A DNA stretch of 64,000 nt from Liolophura sinensis (taxonomy: Eukaryota > Mollusca > Polyplacophora > Chitonida > Chitonidae). The notes below the pieces were generated by a model, which did not search any database, was not told the DNA's origin, and worked only from the letters and a program-made list of their open reading frames with translations. The stretch's first letter is position 1. Each line of letters opens with the position of its first letter. This document shows, piece after piece, positions 52,620-63,880 of the stretch. Where the stretch lies: the NCBI RefSeq assembly GCF_032854445.1, contig NC_088295.1, positions 2,482,501-2,546,500 on the forward strand, read 5' to 3'. The translations under genes and the position numbers were made by a program.

Positions 52620-54390
52620 AGTATACCCCTTTCTAAGAACCATATATCTCTTAATGGGAAGCATAATATACCCTTACTAAGAACAATAATATGATCCTTA
52701 CTGGGAGTCATGGTATGATCTTAACTGGGACCAATGATATGACCCTTACTGGAAACCATGATAAGACCCTTACTGAGACCAATGATATGACCCTTACTGG
52801 GAACCGTGATATGATCCTGACTGGGAACAATGATATGACCGTTACTGGAACCAATGATATGATCTTAACTGGGACCAATGATATGACCCTTACTGGAAAT
52901 CATTATAAGACCCTTACTGAGACCAATGATATGACCCTTACTGGGAACCATGATATGACCCATACTGGGACCAATGATATGATCTTAACTGGACCAATGA
53001 TATGACCCTTACTGGAAACCATGATAAGACCCTTACTGAGACCAATGATATGACCCTTACTGGGAACCGTAATATGATCCTGACTGGGAACAATGATATG
53101 ATCCATACTGGGACCAATGATATGACCCATACTGGGACCAATGATATGATCTTAACTGGGACCAGTGATATGACCCTTACTGGAAACCATGATAAGACCC
53201 TTACTGAGACCAATGATATGACCCTTACTGGGAATCATGATATGACCCATACTGGGACCAATGATATGATCTTAACTGGGGCCAATGATATGACCCTTAC
53301 TGGAAACCATGATAAGACCCTTACTGAGACCAATGATATGACCCTTACTGGGAACCATGATATGACCCATACTGGGACCAATGATATGATCCTTACTGGG
53401 AACCATTATACGATCCTTTCGTTGAACCATGCTATGATCCTAGCTGGGAACCATGAAACGACCCTTACTTGGAACCATGAAATGACCGTTATTGGGAACC
53501 ATGAAATGACCGTCACTGGGAACCATGATATGACTCTTACTGGGAATCATGATATGACCGTTATTGAGATCTATGATATGACCGTTACTGGGAACCATGA
53601 AATGACTGTCACTGGGAACCATGATATAATCCTAACTGGGAACCATGATATGCCCGTTACTGGGAACCATGAAATGACCGTTACTGGGAACCATGAAATG
53701 ATTGTCACTGGGAGCTATGATATGATCCTAACTGGGAACCATGAAAAGACCATTATTTGGAACCATGAAATGACCGTTATTGGGAACCATGATATGACCG
53801 TCACTGGGAACCATGATATGACCGTTACTGGGAACCATAATATGATACTAACTGGGAACCATGATATGATACTAACTGGGAACCATGATATGAACGTTAC
53901 CGGGAATCATGATATGACCGTTACTGGGAAACCATGAAATGACCGTAACTGGGAAACATGATATGACCGTTACTGGGAACCATAATATGATACTAACTGG
54001 GAACCATGATATGACCCTTACTGGAAACCATGATAAGACCCTTACCGGGAACCATGATATGGCCCTTACTGGGAACATGAAGTGACTGTTACTGGGAACC
54101 ATGAAATGACCATTACTGGGAACCATGATATAACTCTTAGTGGGAACCTTGAGATGACCCTTATCGGAAACCATGTATCTCTTACTGGAAACCATGTATC
54201 TCTTAATCGGAATCATAATATGACCATTAATGGGAACCGTGATATAACTCTTAGTGGGAACCTTGAGATGACCCTTATCGGAAACCATGTATCTCTTACT
54301 GGGAACCATGTATCTCTTAATAGGAATCATAATATAGCCCCTCGATGGGATCCATGATATAACCCCTTAATGGAACCATAATATGACCCT
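52620..54390. repeat. Minisatellite, 24-bp unit, about 72 copies
   Basis: The unit is ATGATATGACCCTTACTGGG plus AACC, with many single-base variants (CCATACTGGGACCA, CCGTTACTGG, GATCCTAACTGGG). The left third has an internal higher-order pattern in which AAGACCCTTACTGAGACCA recurs every five to six units. The central third is richer in GAAATGACCGTTACTGGG; the right end includes GTATCTCTTACTGG units. A 311-codon ORF (53002-53937, eight-residue period MTLTGNHD) and minus ORFs of 60-152 codons are read-through. Confidence 0.96.
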
Positions 54391-54439
54391 AACTGAGAAG
54401 AAGTCATAGCATACCATGTGATATTGTAAAGTGTAATAG

Positions 54440-55660
54440 CTTAATGTTATTAAGTACATATTAAACCTCAAGACAGACAGTGTGGGGTGTGTTGGCTTGT
54501 TGTTATTAGGTACGTAATAATCCTTCCAATAGATATTGTAAGGTGCATTGGCTTGGTGTTATTAGGTACGTAATAATCCTTCAGATAGATATTGTGAGGT
54601 GTATTGGCTTGGTGTTATTAGGTACGTAATAATCCTTCAGATAGATATTGTGAGGTGTGTTGGCTTGTTGTTATTAGGTACGTAATAATCCTTCAGATAG
54701 ATATTGTGAGGTGTATTGGCTTGGTGTTATTAGGTACGTAATAATCCTTCAGATAGATATTGTGAGGTGTGTTGACTTGGTGTTATTAGGTACGTAATAA
54801 TCCTTCAGACAGATACTCTGAGGTGTGTTGACTTGGTGTTATTAGGTACGTAATAAACCTTCAGACAGATATTGTGAGGTGTATTGGGTTGCTATTATTA
54901 GGTACGTAATAATCCTTCAGATAGATATTGTGAGGTGTGTTGGCTTGTTGTTGTTAGGTACGTAATAAACCTTCAGACAGATATTGTGATGTGCATTGGC
55001 TTGTTGTTATTAGGTACGTAATAATCCTTCAGATAGATATTGTGAGATGCATTGGCTTGATGTTATTAGGTACGTAATAATCCTTCAGATAGATATTGTG
55101 AGGTGCATTGGCTTGTTGTTATTAGGTACGTAATAATCCTTCAGATAGATATTGTGAGGTGTGTTGGCTTGTTATTAGGTACGTAATAATCCTTCAGATA
55201 GATATTGTGAGGTGTGTTGGCTTGTTATTAGGTACGTAATAATCCTTCAGATAGATATTGTGAGATGCATTGGCTTGATGTTATTAGGTACGTAATAATC
55301 CTTCAGATAGATATTGTGAGGTGCATTGGCTTGTTGTTATTAGGTACGTAATAATCCTTCAGATAGATATTGTGAGGTGTGTTGGCTTGTTATTAGGTAC
55401 GTAATAATCCTTCAGATAGATATTGTGAGGTGTGTTGGCTTGTTATTAGGTACGTAATAATCCTTCAGATAGATATTGTGAGATGCATTGGCTTGATGTT
55501 ATTAGGTACGTAATGAACCTCCTTACAGACAGTGTGAGGTGTGTTGACTCGATGCTATTAGATAGGTTTTAACTGTGAGGTGTGTTGGCTTGATGTTATT
55601 AGATATGTTATAAATCTCCCGACAGATATTGAGAGGTGTGTTGGCTTGAAATATTTAGGT
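54440..55660. repeat. Minisatellite, 56-bp unit with 218-bp higher-order repeat
   Basis: About 21 copies of a unit containing TTATTAGGTACGTAATAATC, CTTCAGATAGATATTGTGAG and GTGTGTTGGCTTGTTG. A shorter 53-bp form lacks three bases (GGCTTGTTATTAGG). The marker GAGATGCATT occurs at 55044, 55262 and 55480, exactly 218 bp apart (56+56+53+53), showing recent duplication of four-unit blocks. The units carry the palindrome TACGTA. No ORF of note. Confidence 0.96.
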
Positions 55661-57309
55661 ACTCAGTACGCAATAAACCTTCTGACATAAGGCTGATACG
55701 AGCAGACTGCCTAATTGGGCCAGGACGAACCGGTTGTGAATTACTTCGACCTGTGCATGTTCTGTCTGTCGTTGGGGGCATAGATCGTTTTGGGTGTATA
55801 CTTTCGAATACCGGATGGTCAGATCGTACATTCCCACGTCTCTGGAAGAAACTTTTCTCGCATTGTTCTTGTAACGCATTATGCCCATGATGAATGGGTA
55901 CTTGCCTGGGCTCGTCTGACATAGGGGTTATCGATTTGGGAGGAGAAAACTCATGTCCGCGTCGTGTTCGGAATATACCAGCCTCCCAAAAGGCCATCAA
56001 CTGTGTCTGAGTAACGAGAATCCATTTCCTGTCGTACTAAAGGTGCTGTTCACAGAGGGCGCTGTTGCACTATGCGACCATCCAATGCCTCTCTTTGCTG
56101 ATATTTCATTGTCTTTTAGAGTCGTTAGTTCAGACAACACGCATTATTTCATACAGTTCACAACTGAATCAGTATTCACGCCAGGCTGCAAGACGAAGAT
56201 ATTCACAAATAGGTCCTCGTGTGCTTAATTGTTCACAGGCCACAAAAAGGGCGACACGATATGCAAGGTTAGCTCAGCAAATCAGAATAATCACTTGCAA
56301 AATATCAAATAGGGGAGTGTTGTTCACTAAATCATAAATTCATAAATTTTCTACTTTTACCGAAATTTATACAATGTTGCTACAAGAACTGAGGTACGCA
56401 GTAACTATCTCCGTGTCAGTTTTGAAACAACCGCCCTAGTTGCCTACAATGCAACGGTTTTCCAAAGAGGTTTGTATTACACATTGGAGAAATGAGCGCT
56501 GCACACCAAACAAGAGTGCTGTAAACTTTCTTGAAGTTTGTTTTAGCCTCTTGGTGTATAAGTTTTTAGTGAAAACCGTTCTGTGGAAGCCTGCTTATAT
56601 TTCCATTGCAAACTATGTCGTGTTAAGAAAAGTTCTTTGTTTAAACATTAATTACCAAATTACTGAGGAGAAACCACTGGTTGAGATATTTCGAATCCCA
56701 AATTCAGAAAGGAAGCGTAATGTCATATAAAGTTTCTCGTAGTGTAAATGTCAGGACATATTCTCAAGCTGGCGTGTGACGTCCTGAAATTTTGCTTCAT
56801 GCTTATTTTTCTCATCAACAGTTAGGACAAAACGGACTTTTGGTAAAAATCCATGTTCGCTAATCAAATCAATTTTCTCTACTTTAGTATCAAGAGCAGC
56901 TGAAATTATTGTCTTTCAGTAAACAGTTTTGCACATACGTGGAAAAGTAAGATCTGATCATCCTTAATTATTCTTAAATATGAAATACTTACATTGCGAC
57001 CCGATTTATAAATTTTAAAAACTTCATTTTGAACGAGAAAACGTGCGCAGACGAGACTGACATTTTATGAAAGGTAAGGATTTGGACTATTCTAAAACAA
57101 CAGCAAAAAATTCGACTGAATTTCAGCTAATCAAGTTTTAACAAAATTTCGGGTATAGCTTCTTTAATCAACTACTGGAATAGAAGAAATATTCGATGCC
57201 AAGCCATCCCCTAATGTGATAGACGTTACAACGTCGCTTTCTTGACATGACAACAGGTCGGACTTCTGTTACACAAACACTGATTGGGCAAACTATGTAT
57301 TATAGGCGG
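55661..57309. other. Unique sequence, no gene seen
   Basis: ORFs at 55636-55890, 55953-56228, 56065-56337 and 56440-56730 (plus) and 55608-56000 (minus) overlap or lack recognised domains. I cannot assign any to a family. Short exons are possible but unsupported. Confidence 0.45.
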
Positions 57310-57460
57310 GATTGTGAAAACCCCCAAAACACGGGAATCATCTGACTTAAAAAAGTTTTTCTCCAAGGAGAGCTAACACTGTGATCATGAACACCTCGAA
57401 AACACGGAATCATGTGACTTAAAAAAGTTGTTTTCCGAGCAGAGCGAACATCACACGGAG
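57310..57460. repeat. Two-copy direct repeat, about 73 bp
   Basis: AACACGGGAATCATCTGACT at 57328 and AACACGGAATCATGTGACTT at 57401, each followed by AAAAAAGTT and a CCGAGCAGAGC- or CCAAGGAGAGC-like segment. A weak third copy may follow to about 57540. The minus ORF 57300-57593 spans it and shows an internal repeat (FLSQMIP and FLSHMIP). Confidence 0.75.
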
Positions 57461-60400
57461 TGAATACATGCGTGTGGAATATGTGCAGCCCGATTGTCAA
57501 AACCTGAAACCTGTGTGTTTTTCGCAGGAAATTTTCTTTCTTATCGAAGTCTCGGAATGAATGAACGAAAGAATCATTGCGGCTTAACGTCATGTCAATA
57601 TATATACGATAAACTGATATTAAACAGAATCTTTCGATAAAGACAGAGTTTTGACAATGTTAAGACAGTGCCTGTAACTATGAAGATGGTTCACTTGAGT
57701 TCAACAGGTCGGTGCACTTCTCTACTCATCATTTCGTTTAAACTATAAATCGCGTTCTACCTTGTGCATTTAGCAGTAATCGTGGGTAAGATTGTCGGGT
57801 TATTACGCCGGGCTATATCACAGAATGTGCAAAGACTACCAGCTAGGAGAACCATAAAGCTTTGAGTAGACGCTAAGTGCTACCTGCCGATATAAGCAGT
57901 GAGCGAGAAGGAAGTGGACAGTCAAAAAGCTCAGGAGAACTACTCAATTTTAGTCTGTGATCATGAAATAAGTGCACAGTGGTATTGTTCCTCGGATTGT
58001 TATTATTCTGGAATTATGCTAAAGGCTCGGTAGGGTAGCTTCACAGAAAGCCAAATCACTGCCCCTAATGACTTGAGAATACTGCTGTCTTATTGAATCA
58101 AGGAAGTTTAAGAAATCCAGCAGGCTTGCGTGTTATCATCGATCAAGCAAAAGCCAAGGTGGCCCGCCTGTGGAACTCGAGATGGTTTGGAGATTTCTTG
58201 TAATTTTATCTGAAGTGTTGTGTATCCCTGGTAGAGAAGCTAGAGAACGGTAAAAGAACTGGCGCACAATGAACGAGGGAAGGGTTTGGAAGTTTTTGCG
58301 TAAGAGGATAAAGGTGGAATCCCCTTGATCAACGCACATCTCAGTCATCAAACAACCTAATGTCATTGATTACAACAGTGACAATTAACAAGTACTGGCT
58401 AGACGAGGACTGGGGTGCCAACAAATTGATTTGGGTGGCGGCAAAGGGCCAGCTGGGAACTCAAACACCGGCTTCGTGGTGCTCAAATACTTATATCGTG
58501 ATTAAATTTCAGCTTTGTTCTCGTAAATCTCCATAGCTGGCATCGCGTATAGTTTGATACTGATAGCTTTACCATTACCCATCTGTACGTCCAGCCTTGC
58601 TACTGTAACTGATGGATGAATAACGTTTATGATTTAAGTTTAAAAGTTAAGTGATCCGCTTGGCTGAGGTGTAGAGTCGTTGACTTGATCAGACCTGGCG
58701 TGGGATCATGATCATTACCCAGCGCCAATGACCACACATATATTGGTGTACAGGACGGCTTAGGTATACTTTACGTCACCAGAACGTCTGTGACCAGCGT
58801 TGCTCCAATTTGTATATCAGGTCTGTCCTTACCAGCACAGGGTTTATTACAAAGTTATGGCCTAAAGTGGACCATAATATTCGCAGAGGAAGTGACTATA
58901 CATTGGCTGGAGACATAAATGAAACGCTACAAAATACACCGACATCAATTCTTATATCTTGGACGGATTCCAAACTACTGGAGAGTGTGGACGTCCGGTC
59001 ACTAGGTGCTTGTCAACAAAACTGAGCATTGCTTACTTAACAGATAAATCGTTTAGTGACGATGACCACATAAATACAACTAACATCTCAGTAGCTGTTA
59101 TGTGACGTGTAATTAAAGCCGAGGAAGTGGCGTTCTCGTGTCTGGTCCCAATTCGAAAAATGTCTGGCATTGACAGTAAACATTACGGGCTACAATCAAC
59201 GACTATCTGTACCACAGAATACATGAACGCACAGGATTTCTAATCGAACGGTTAGGCATTCAATTAAACTTATTACTGCCGGATTTCACCTTCAATACAT
59301 CTGCTATAGCTCAATTTTGACAGCTAAACCATCCTACAGACAATCAGTTTGAGCGACAATAATAGAATCAACGTCGTGATGAATGTAGAAAAAGTAGAAA
59401 AAGGAAGAAGCGAGTCTTCTTAATTTCTAGCGTTGGCAATCATGCCCTTTTATTCCTCGCCAAAAGTACACAAAAACATTAAGGCACTCATTCATCTAAC
59501 GAGAAAAAACTTAAAATTGGATCATGAACTTTTCTTTATTGTGTTGATAAGAAAGTGGCTTATCTAACGTTTGAGAAAATCATGAAGCTCAGAAAAAAAA
59601 GCTCGATGCAGATGAAGGATGTGCTGATAAGGAGAGGTTTGATCTGGTAATGCTACTGGCACCGGATAAGGTTTCGAATTCCTGCCCACCCCCGTCTTCC
59701 CTTATTACTACAAGACAAAGATCCTCACGAAGAAGTATGGCCGTATCGCCGGCCGGCCGTGCCCAGCTACCGGCGACAACTGGTCAGATATAACCACTGT
59801 AGCGAGATTGATTGTCTTAATTTTCAGAGTCTATTGTATGGGGTCAAGACATTTCGCCACACGGCCTTTCAGCAAATGATCATTACCAACATTTAGATTC
59901 TATTTCCACAATTTTCTCTCGCGTGGGACTAAATTACCATATGTCATTTGGACTGTTGTCGCGTATAATAATTGTCTTAAAATTGCACCAGAGGGATAGG
60001 TAATTAAGTAGAAAATAATGTAATTAGCATTTTGTATGGCTAAGATGAGCGCTGACTGGTTATTTTGCCACCAGCCATTGTTGGTTACATGACGGACAGT
60101 ACGGTGCCGTTATGTGTTGCACGCATGTGATTTACTGCATGGGAACATAAGTGCTGCATAGATGTATTATCAGTGAATGATTGCAGCTACTAGATTTGGT
60201 CCCGGGGGTGGAGGTTAAAATTTACTTTCACAAAATGTAGTACAGAGAAACGGATTGCCATAGTGGAAATGTTTTGCCCACTCTTTCGACGGCTTAGAAT
60301 ACAAATCTTTCCAAATATGAACATATGAATTATCGTTTTCCTGAAAAATAGATGTACAGTAATTATTTTTAGGATCGTTTATTTAGGCCGTAGCCAATGA

Positions 60401-60821
60401 TAATTAAGACGGCGGTCAAGGTCGTGGAAACCACCGCACTTATCGAGCAACAAGATAAATCTCCTGATTTAAGACCGTAGTCAACCAAATGTATATCAGA
60501 TCACAGAAGCCTTCACAGTCGTAATTTTCTGGATGAATTTGTTAGGAATCATGTCTGCTAGTCATGAATATATTTATCCCTACCGTGTAAAACCAGCTTT
60601 TATAAGGTCAAGTCTAAGACATTGTACTTATCTGCGTCTTTTTTCACCTAATTTTGCTTAAACTATGGCGCTAAAGGGCATGTATTTTGCTACTACATTT
60701 TGTATTCAAGCATTTACATAGAAAGTTGACAAGAGGCCATATCTCAACAGTTTCATGGGATCATTTGCCAAATATCACACTTTTGTCGCAGCTCTGGTTT
60801 TACTCTCTGGGGTGTAGTCTA
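57461..60821. other. Unique sequence with one tRNA-like patch
   Basis: Except for the patch at 58651-58721 listed separately, I see only short ORFs without motifs (58136-58366 minus, 58810-59025 plus, 60687-60884 plus). The phrase FYSSPKVHK near 59448 resembles a reverse-transcriptase motif but its context is wrong; it was rejected. Confidence 0.45.
58651..58721 (+). mobile_element. Possible tRNA-derived SINE head
   Basis: TTGGCTGAGGTGTAGAG resembles a pol III A box and GCGTGGGATCATGATC sits where a B box would fall, about 38 bp downstream, though it departs from GGTTCGANTCC. The ends TGATC and GATCA could pair as an acceptor stem. It is too degenerate for a functional tRNA. A decayed SINE is possible; chance similarity is not excluded. 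Confidence 0.22.
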
Positions 60822-61061
60822 GGGCCCAGTTGTTCAAAACTGGTTCAAGACTTAATACTAGGTTCAACTTTAAACAAGTCTTAATTTTTGCACTTAGCCT
60901 TAAAAAGTTGTGCAACATCATATTAAATATGAACAAATAACTGCTGCCATTATACTTTGTCTTTGAAGAATTGTGTTGGTTGTAGAGTTTGGCTAAAAGT
61001 TTAAATATAAAATATGACTTAATACCAGAATTAGATAATGCACTTTGGAACAACGTGGCCC
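60822..61061. mobile_element. MITE-like element, 240 bp, GGGCCC termini
   Basis: The left end GGGCCCAGTTGTTCAAA and the right end TTTGGAACAACGTGGCCC are inverted repeats of each other, about 17 bp with a few mismatches. The interior is AT-rich and non-coding; the 92-codon minus ORF (60775-61053) has no motif. The size, AT-rich core and terminal inverted repeats fit a non-autonomous DNA transposon. No clear target-site duplication was found (flanks CTA and AGT). The superfamily is not assigned. Confidence 0.72.
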
Positions 61062-61538
61062 AGTATTATAAAGGTACATTTTCATCGTAACATATTAGTA
61101 CTGCATAGGCCACTGACAAGACTACTGGACACACAACATGCAATAAGTAAACCGTTATTATCTGAAAATCATATACACCCTAATGTATCCTCATTTAAAT
61201 GAAGCAAACGAAACATAACAGAAGCAGATGAACATACCAGAAGCAAGAGTTTTCCAACCTGTTTTTCTGTTTGGTATTTTCGGTGAAGTTATTTCATTGG
61301 TCATACTGCACGGGTATTTTTATTTATCCGGAATAACAACTCTCATATTCACACTTTTGTGTGCAAAGCGAATGTGTACAGATCCCAAATAATGTAACGG
61401 ATATCTTTTCCCGTGCATTGGAGATTGGCCATTGTTCCTCTGTAATATGAGAATGCTGTGTTATTACTTTTACCGACAAATCCTCATGACAAAGGCAACA
61501 ACGAACAATGCACAACAGTTGTGGTCCAAATTACAATT
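61062..61538. other. Unique spacer between two MITE-like elements
   Basis: No gene or repeat recognised. A 63-codon minus ORF (61324-61515) has no motif. Confidence 0.5.
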
Positions 61539-61969
61539 TAAAGCCGGAGACACACTGTACGGACTTTTTCGCTTGTTGGGACGAACTCCATCGCCCGCGA
61601 AATACACTGGCGATATTGGCAGCATAGTTACCGACAAACTAGACGGATTTTCCCGTTGTGATCAGTAGGTTATGTCATGTGACCTAGTAAACCATGTGAC
61701 ACAAACAAAATTTCACAGTTCAACACGGTTCCGTGCTGCTTGATTGGTCAGCTCGATCGTCTCGATCGTCTCGATGGCCGTAATTCTCTGAATAGAATGA
61801 AATCGCCGGCGTATTTATTAGCTAGTATCTGACATGAAGGACAGAATGGAATTTCGGAGCGGACAAGATCGCTTGAGAAATACGCTGTCGCTACTAGGTG
61901 GATTTTTAGAAATTCACAGAATATGCCTGTACGAGCGAAAAAATCATGTCTAGCGTGTCCCCGGCTTTA
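61539..61969. mobile_element. MITE-like element, 431 bp, TAAAGCCGG termini
   Basis: The left end TAAAGCCGGAGACACACTG, continuing to a TTTTTCGCTTGT segment, matches the reverse complement of the right end, TAAAGCCGGGGACACGCTA, continuing to TTTTTTCGCTCGT. The arms are about 38 bp with roughly three quarters identity. If the ends are read as AAGCCGG and CCGGCTT, both flanks are TA. An internal triple of TCGATCGTC-like repeats lies near 61755-61775. It has no transposase, so it is non-autonomous. It probably belongs to a cut-and-paste DNA transposon family I cannot name. Confidence 0.7.
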
Positions 61970-62203
61970 GAGGAGATGATGTACAAGTGCGACGTGACGA
62001 AGACCAACTTGCAGTGCGATCTCACCACGGACACTTCAGGAAGGGTAAAAGCTGCCTTGTCTCAAGCCGTCAAGTTGTCTTCCTTATCGATACAAGCTTC
62101 TGGAGGCTGTTCGAATGGGTGTTGTGTTTGTCGTTACCGGATCAGACGTAAACAGGGCACGGTGACCTTATTACGGCCACCTGCCGGACAGTTTCTCGTA
62201 TAA
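61946..62203 (+). CDS. Small ORF starting inside a MITE terminus, doubtful
   Basis: An 85-codon ORF. Its ATG lies in the right terminal repeat of the 61539-61969 element, and codons from about residue 9 on are outside it. The section from MYKCDVTKTNLQCDL to TSGR has a protein-like codon pattern and is followed by GGGTAAAA, a possible splice donor near 62046. The C-terminal half has a GCSNGCCVCR cysteine cluster. An in-frame stop lies upstream near 61904. No family recognised. It could be part of an exon next to which the element inserted, or chance. Confidence 0.15.
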   Translation: MSSVSPALEEMMYKCDVTKTNLQCDLTTDTSGRVKAALSQAVKLSSLSIQASGGCSNGCCVCRYRIRRKQGTVTLLRPPAGQFLV

Positions 62204-62755
62204 TAAACAGTACAGAACCGTATTAGAGAAGAACAAACATAGTGAAGTGTAGACGTCCTTATTTCATTATGCCAGCCAAGTGTCAACATGCCCAGATGTG
62301 TTGAATATCGGACACTACATGAGAGCGAACCTCCTGAAGGTGAAACGTTGTGGATAGAAAGACATAAAGCAGGCTCTCACCAACGACTCGGGTCACGTGC
62401 TGCCGATCACAGTGAGATGAACAAAGAAAAGTCCACGCAGACTGCCTAGCTTGGGCTTCAGTAATGCCCCAAACAGGTAAACAAACCAGGTGGCTGCTGG
62501 AAATGCATTGACAAATTCGGATGTGTTCGCAAAGAAAACTCACAATAAAATAATAAAAATAAATCCTAATAAAAAAACAAACTCGTAGCATGTCCGCACA
62601 AGCCAAACCATCTTTCACCCGGCATTAATCCGAAGAAAAGCTGGTGGCAGCTGGTGCTCTGATCGTTTCTCAGAGCCACGACACTGCTAAGGTATTAAAG
62701 CTTTCATTTGCTCTAATACTGCATTTTTATTTTGTATAGGATATACCCATGACTT
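61970..62755. other. Flank between the MITE-like element and the LTR
   Basis: Apart from the doubtful ORF above, I see no feature. An A-rich stretch lies near 62545-62580. The five bases GACTT (62751-62755) just outside the LTR would be the target-site duplication of the retrotransposon; its partner is beyond the window. Confidence 0.5.
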
Positions 62756-63766
62756 TGTTACGGTATTGAAAACGGCAACAGAAAACAGACTCAGTGACTC
62801 AATATTACAATGTAAACAATGCTTTATATATAAAATGAGACGTACAGTTTTACAGTTCAACAACAACAACAACATACACATCAGTATTACCGGTCTTTAC
62901 AAGTTTCCAGTTCACTTTTGCATCCCAAGGAATGTATTCCAGGAAATCCAACGTAAAGACCATGGGATAAACACACAATTCACACAAGTCACAAATTGTC
63001 CTAGACAGGTACTTCGCCAGGTTAGCGAACACGAACACAGTACACAGGTTACACAGAACTGGAACAGTCAAGCCTTTGAATGACGTCACACCCGCAGAGC
63101 ACAACACAGGGTAAATACAGGCATGGAGGTATAATCCACTTCAGATCAGTCACAGCTCCCGCAGAAGCTCACAAACGAGCCGTTCAGAGACGTAGAGTAA
63201 TGTCACCTTGTGGCAGAACGAACGTCCTTTGCAAAACTGAAAACTTCAGTTTAGAGTCCTTGACGACCTTGTCGGTCAGGTGAGGTCAGCGTGTTAAACA
63301 AATTACACAGTCCACACTGTATAATCATAATAAAGATCCGAACACCAATAAACGTGACTTCCGCAGAAATTCACATAAACCAGACATCAGTACTACTGTT
63401 GTACACAAACGGTGTCGGCATAAAAATCTGTCCTCCCAAATGAAACTGGCATCACCAGCTCATATCAAAATAATGGACTCGATACGAGAGCGTCTCACAC
63501 TCTCCTGGCTCCCAGTGGATGCAGCAAAAATACCTCCCCTCTGCACAGAAAACACAGCTTATATACGTGCCAGGTGGATTCAACTATTCTTAGACACAGA
63601 ATTAACAGCCAATGAACAGCCAGTTAAATAAACAGAGCCTTGAACAAGGTGCTTTCAGCCAGGTCCGCGCTGTACATATATAACAGGGCCTGTTATGCTT
63701 ATAACATATAACACAAAGGTCCGAAGACTAACAGTACATGAAAACGTTAAATAGTCATACATAACA
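62756..63766 (-). mobile_element. 3' LTR of a Ty3/gypsy-type retrotransposon
   Basis: Read on the minus strand, this 1,011-bp segment begins TGTTATGTATGAC directly after a polypurine tract and ends CCGTAACA, so it has TGTTA...TAACA terminal inverted repeats typical of LTRs. Two TATA-like motifs are present: TATATAAG at 63558-63565 and TATATAAAG at 62822-62830. A perfect TGACGTCA is at 63081-63088. No clear AATAAA was found inside. The start is well fixed by the polypurine tract; the end is chosen from the matching terminal bases and is less certain. Minus ORFs within it are not considered genes. Confidence 0.78.
63558..63565 (-). promoter_or_regulatory. TATA-like motif in LTR
   Basis: TATATAAG on the minus strand, about 200 bp into the LTR. 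It is a candidate core promoter for the element. A competing motif, TATATAAAG, lies at 62822-62830, much closer to the LTR end, so the U3/R boundary is unresolved. Confidence 0.35.
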
Positions 63767-63777
63767 CCCCCACCCTT
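63767..63777 (-). other. Polypurine tract of the LTR element
   Basis: Minus-strand AAGGGTGGGGG lies directly upstream of the LTR start TGTTATG. This is the expected plus-strand primer site for reverse transcription of an LTR retrotransposon, and its position fixes the LTR boundary. Confidence 0.85.
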
Positions 63778-63782
63778 CAGGG

Positions 63783-63810
63783 AAAGAAAGTTTTGCATAA
63801 AACTTTCTTT
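63783..63810. other. Perfect 12-bp inverted repeat beside the polypurine tract
   Basis: The arms AAAGAAAGTTTT and AAAACTTTCTTT flank a 4-base loop GCAT. It lies between the pol stop and the polypurine tract of the retrotransposon. A smaller hairpin, ATTCAT-AATC-ATGAAT, is 5 bp further at 63816-63831. Confidence 0.9.
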
Positions 63811-63880
63811 AACATATTCATAATCATGAATAATAATAACGTTTACCACAGTCTTTAAAAACAAAGCTGCAGAAAATCAA

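Noticed and set aside
53002-53937. 311-codon ORF with an eight-residue period
   Set aside because: Read-through of the 24-bp array. Minus-strand ORFs of up to 152 codons cover the same array, so openness reflects the stop-free unit.
55608-56000. 130-codon minus ORF as a gene
   Set aside because: Overlaps plus-strand ORFs of similar length, runs into the edge of the 56-bp array and shows no recognisable domain.
59380-59880. Penelope-like reverse transcriptase remnant, from FYSSPKVHK near 59448 and APDKV near 59660
   Set aside because: In that family the DKG-like motif precedes PKIHK; here the order is reversed, frames are broken, and no other motif is present.
62850-63107. Minus-strand 85-codon ORF as a gene
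   Set aside because: It lies wholly within the LTR of the retrotransposon.
63655-63864. 69-codon minus ORF as a separate gene
   Set aside because: It spans the polypurine tract and the LTR start, so it is the non-coding 3' part of the retrotransposon.
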